Below are positions 56,755 through 59,221 of a stretch of 59,221 nt of DNA, piece by piece. The notes under the pieces are model-generated. The model saw nothing but the letters and a program-made list of their open reading frames with translations, made no database searches and was not told the DNA's origin. Source of the DNA: Bifidobacterium pluvialisilvae (GTDB lineage Bacteria > Actinomycetota > Actinomycetes > Actinomycetales > Bifidobacteriaceae); assembly GCF_019331695.1 (NCBI RefSeq), contig NZ_JAHBBI010000013.1:1-59221 (forward strand). Direction: 5' to 3'. How positions within the stretch are numbered: the stretch's first letter is position 1; every line of letters begins with the position of its first letter. A program made the translations under genes and the position numbers.

Positions 56755-57999
56755 TCAGTCCGTGACGATGGTGCCCTTCGGCACGACGGTGATGCCGTCC
56801 GCCGTCACCGTGAAGCCGCGTTCGAGATCGCGCTCGGTGTCGATGCCGACGGTCGCGTTCTCGGTGAGCACGACGTTCTTGTCGAGAATCGCCTTGTACA
56901 CGCGCGCACGACGGTTGATGACGACGTTGTTGAACAGGATCGAATCCACGATCTGCGACCACGAGTGGATGCGCACGTTCGGGGAGATGACCGAATGGTG
57001 CACCTCGCCGCCGGAGACGATGACGCCGGGGGAGACGATGGAGTCGGTGGCGTGGCCGAGACGGTCACGGCCGGCGTGCACGAACTTGGCCGGCGGCAGC
57101 GAACCCGAATACGTGTAGATCGGCCATTCGGTGTTGTACAGGTTGAATTCCGGCACATACGCGATGAGATCCATGTGGGCGTCGTAGAACTGCTTGATCG
57201 TACCCACATCGCGCCAGTAGGCGTGGTCCTTCTCCGTGGAGCCGGGGACGTCGTTGGTGGTGAAGTCGTATACGCCGGCCTCGCCGCGAGAGGCGAAGTA
57301 CGGGGCGATGTCGCCGCCCATGTCGTGCTTCGTGTCCTTGGCCTTCTCGTCCTTGCGCAGGGCGTCGAACAGGGCGTCCGTGTTGGCCACGTAGTTGCCC
57401 ATCGAGGCGAGCATCATCGACGGGTCGTCGGGCAGGCCGGTGGTGGTGGCGGGCTTCTCCTCGAAGTGCGTGATGACGCCGGGGTGGTTCGGGTCGGTGT
57501 TGATGACGCCGAACTGGTTGGACTGGCTGATCGGCTGGCGGATGCCGGCCACGGTGAATTCGGCGCCGGAGTCGATGTGGGACTGCACCATCTGCTGGAA
57601 GTCCATGCGATACACGTGGTCGGCGCCGACGATCACGACGATGTCGGGCTTGACGTCCTCGATGATGTTGATGGTCTGATAGATGGCGTCGGCGGAACCG
57701 AGATACCAGTGCTTGCCGAGACGCTGCTGTGCGGGGACGGGGGAGACGTAGTTGCCCAGCAGCGAGGAGAACCGCCAGACCTGCGAGATGTGGCGGTCAA
57801 GCGAATGAGACTTGTACTGCGTCAGAACGATGATGTGCTGGAAATCCGAATTGACCAGATTGCTCAGCGGAAAGTCGATGAGACGGAATACGCCTCCGAA
57901 CGGCACCGCCGGCTTCGCCCTGTCGCGGGTGAGTGGCATCAGACGCGTGCCTTCACCGCCTGCCAGCACGATTGAGAGTACTTTCGGGCTTCTCTTCAT
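56755..57999 (-). CDS. glgC: Glucose-1-phosphate adenylyltransferase
   Basis: Makes ADP-glucose, the committed step of bacterial glycogen synthesis. The 414-residue protein starts [20 protein letters not shown], with [31 protein letters not shown], the substrate motif HFEEKP and the C-terminal left-handed beta-helix. The start at 57999 is chosen because the upstream frame to 58137 is not protein-like; a weak GCAGGGG precedes it. With glgX it indicates glycogen storage; glgA and glgB are not in the window. Confidence 0.94.
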   Translation of the reverse strand: MKRSPKVLSIVLAGGEGTRLMPLTRDRAKPAVPFGGVFRLIDFPLSNLVNSDFQHIIVLTQYKSHSLDRHISQVWRFSSLLGNYVSPVPAQQRLGKHWYLGSADAIYQTINIIEDVKPDIVVIVGADHVYRMDFQQMVQSHIDSGAEFTVAGIRQPISQSNQFGVINTDPNHPGVITHFEEKPATTTGLPDDPSMMLASMGNYVANTDALFDALRKDEKAKDTKHDMGGDIAPYFASRGEAGVYDFTTNDVPGSTEKDHAYWRDVGTIKQFYDAHMDLIAYVPEFNLYNTEWPIYTYSGSLPPAKFVHAGRDRLGHATDSIVSPGVIVSGGEVHHSVISPNVRIHSWSQIVDSILFNNVVINRRARVYKAILDKNVVLTENATVGIDTERDLERGFTVTADGITVVPKGTIVTD

Positions 58000-58034
58000 G
58001 GGTATCCCCTGCCTTCTACTCGTCGGTGAGTGAA

Positions 58035-58072
58035 ACAATATCTCTATATTGTCACAAAATCCATGGTTTTGT
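58035..58072. promoter_or_regulatory. Tandem inverted repeats upstream of glgC
   Basis: ACAATAT (58035-58041) pairs with ATATTGT (58046-58052) and ACAAAA (58054-58059) pairs with TTTTGT (58067-58072), in the A+T-rich region 36-73 bases upstream of the glgC ATG. They are likely promoter or operator elements. The remaining bases to the methyltransferase stop (58193) hold nothing recognisable. Confidence 0.45.
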
Positions 58073-58192
58073 GGGCAGGTGTCGGCCATTCCCCGGTTTT
58101 TTATCAATCGTTTGCCGTGGGGTAGTCCGGCGGCCATCCTCCGTTAGCGCGCGCGTGACCCATCGTGCTCTTCATCGACGTCGTGGCCGTTG

Positions 58193-59056
58193 TCAGCGGC
58201 GGCGGGTGGCCCAGAACGTTACGGCGCTTGACGCGGCGACGTTGAGACTGTCCACGCCGTTGCTCATCGGGATTTTCACGGTCAAATCGGCCTTGGCGAT
58301 GGTATGCCGGCTCAGCCCGTCGCCCTCGGTGCCGAAAATCATGGCGAGCCTGTCGATGTGTTCTGGCGTGTCGGGCGTGTTGAGCCGTTCGACCAGGTCG
58401 TCGAGGCCGATGGAATCGTCGCTCAGCGCCAGCGCGGCCGTGGTCAGCCCGCATGCATGGAGCTCGTCCATGCCCTTCCATGGCCAGTAATGGCGGTCGT
58501 CGCCGCCGATGCGGGTCCACGGCACTTGGAACACCGTGCCCATGGACACGCGCGCCGCACGGCGGTACAGCGGATCGCCGCATGACGGCGTGACGAGGAC
58601 GGCGTCCACGTCGAGTGCGGCGGCGGAACGCATGAGCGCGCCGATGTTGGTCGGATCCACGATGTTCTCCATGACCGCCACGCGCGATGCGCCGCGGCAG
58701 ATATCCTCGACGGAAGGGAGCGTCCAGCGCCGCATCGTCGCCAGCGCGCCGCGGTGCAGGCGGTATCCGGTGATCTTCTTCAGCTCCTCGGGCGTTGCGA
58801 TGTACACGGGGATGTCCTTGCCCCAGCGGTCGTCGACGAAGCTGAACTCCTTGGACATTCCCTCGAGCCATGGCTCCTCCACGAGGAACGACACCGGTTC
58901 GACGTCGGCGGCGAGGGCACGGTCGATGACCTTGGGGGATTCGGCGATGAACATGCCCATGGACGGTTCGAGCCGGTTGCGCAGCTGCGGTTCGGTCAGA
59001 TGGGTGAACGATTTGAGGCGTTCGTCGTCGATGGATTCGATATGTTCCAGTCGCAT
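58193..59056 (-). CDS. SpoU (TrmH) family RNA 2'-O-methyltransferase
   Basis: A 287-residue knotted methyltransferase: ENIVDPTNIGALMRSAAALD (motif 1), AMIFGTEGDGLSR (motif 2) and IPMSNGVDSLNVAASSAV (motif 3), preceded by an ~100-residue substrate-binding region. The target nucleotide in tRNA or rRNA cannot be told. AAGGACTGACGAC precedes the ATG at 59056; the frame open to 59185 overlaps a tRNA and is not used. It lies downstream of tRNA-Leu on the same strand. Confidence 0.92.
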   Translation of the reverse strand: MRLEHIESIDDERLKSFTHLTEPQLRNRLEPSMGMFIAESPKVIDRALAADVEPVSFLVEEPWLEGMSKEFSFVDDRWGKDIPVYIATPEELKKITGYRLHRGALATMRRWTLPSVEDICRGASRVAVMENIVDPTNIGALMRSAAALDVDAVLVTPSCGDPLYRRAARVSMGTVFQVPWTRIGGDDRHYWPWKGMDELHACGLTTAALALSDDSIGLDDLVERLNTPDTPEHIDRLAMIFGTEGDGLSRHTIAKADLTVKIPMSNGVDSLNVAASSAVTFWATRRR

Positions 59057-59102
59057 GTCGTCAGTCCTTGGGTTTTGGGAGTAAATGGGTGCAGATACAA
59101 GA

Positions 59103-59127
59103 AAACCCCTTGGAATCCAAGGGGTTT
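59103..59127 (-). terminator. Terminator of tRNA-Leu
   Basis: A perfect 11-bp stem (59103-59113 with 59117-59127) is followed on the minus strand by TTTTCTT, just after the tRNA 3' end. Confidence 0.85.
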
Positions 59128-59133
59128 CGTTGG

Positions 59134-59221
59134 TGTCCGGAGCGGGACTTGAACCCGCACGGTTGTATAAAATAACCACTAGCACCTCAAGCTAGCGCGT
59201 CTACCATTCCGCCACCCGGAC
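59134..59221 (-). tRNA. tRNA-Leu, anticodon GAG
   Basis: An 88-nt tRNA reaching exactly to the window edge: acceptor GTCCGGG/TCCGGAC, anticodon loop TTGAGGT (GAG), a long variable arm (GGTT/AACC stem) typical of leucine tRNAs, T arm GCGGG-TTCAAGT-CCCGC, discriminator A, and CCA encoded at 59133-59131. The first base of the molecule is the last base of the window. Confidence 0.9.

Overview
The window is a high-GC stretch of a Bifidobacterium chromosome (species not determinable from the sequence alone). The diagnostic features are an 825-residue xylulose-5-phosphate/fructose-6-phosphate phosphoketolase (xfp, 15131-17608), the key enzyme of the bifid shunt; a fused shikimate kinase/3-dehydroquinate synthase (aroKB); a short-form phosphotransacetylase; and the actinobacterial order rpsD ... 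DUF948 - small protein - alaS - ruvX - mltG - aroC - aroKB - aroQ. Nearly all genes are intact housekeeping genes with clear start sites.

Left edge (1-2200): a small accessory or decayed area with lower GC and broken reading frames. It holds the end of one gene, a truncated unknown gene, a relic of a restriction/methyltransferase-type gene, one intact gene of unknown function (966-1613) with two tandem palindromes upstream, an intact tRNA-Pro(TGG), and a decayed tandem copy of the same tRNA that keeps its promoter and part of its terminator.

2300-19600: DUF998 membrane protein; a LysR regulator divergent from aspartate ammonia-lyase with a palindrome between them; glycogen debranching enzyme glgX; a proline-rich membrane-anchored protein; aroA; ackA; guaA; xfp with a 529-base divergent upstream region; pta. 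Xfp makes acetyl-phosphate, AckA converts it to acetate plus ATP, and Pta interconverts it with acetyl-CoA, so the acetate end of the bifid shunt is encoded within 8 kb.

19600-32600: a Schlafen/AlbA_2-type ATP-binding regulator, an OatA-like acyltransferase, the purine salvage pair xpt and pbuX, sodium/proline symporter putP, a PcrA/UvrD helicase with a long Ser/Gly/Tyr-rich linker, and a three-gene operon (DUF4418 membrane protein with repeated Cys/His/Met motifs, FtsX-like permease, ATPase with an acidic insertion). This operon is the best candidate for an under-described system here, although its substrate cannot be read from sequence.

32600-47200: rpsD with a long leader, YccF protein, an orphan degenerate response regulator, two histidine phosphatases, then DUF948-alaS-ruvX-mltG and the aroC-aroKB-aroQ cluster with an antisense prepilin peptidase between the two groups, followed by an M20 dipeptidase.

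47200-59221: an orphan amino-acid-binding lipoprotein, a repeat cluster, probably leaderless pyrG, the complete sufBDCSU plus sufT-like iron-sulfur assembly operon (no sufR), glgC, a SpoU RNA methyltransferase and tRNA-Leu(GAG) at the right edge. Intrinsic terminators with long perfect stems mark most transcription unit ends.
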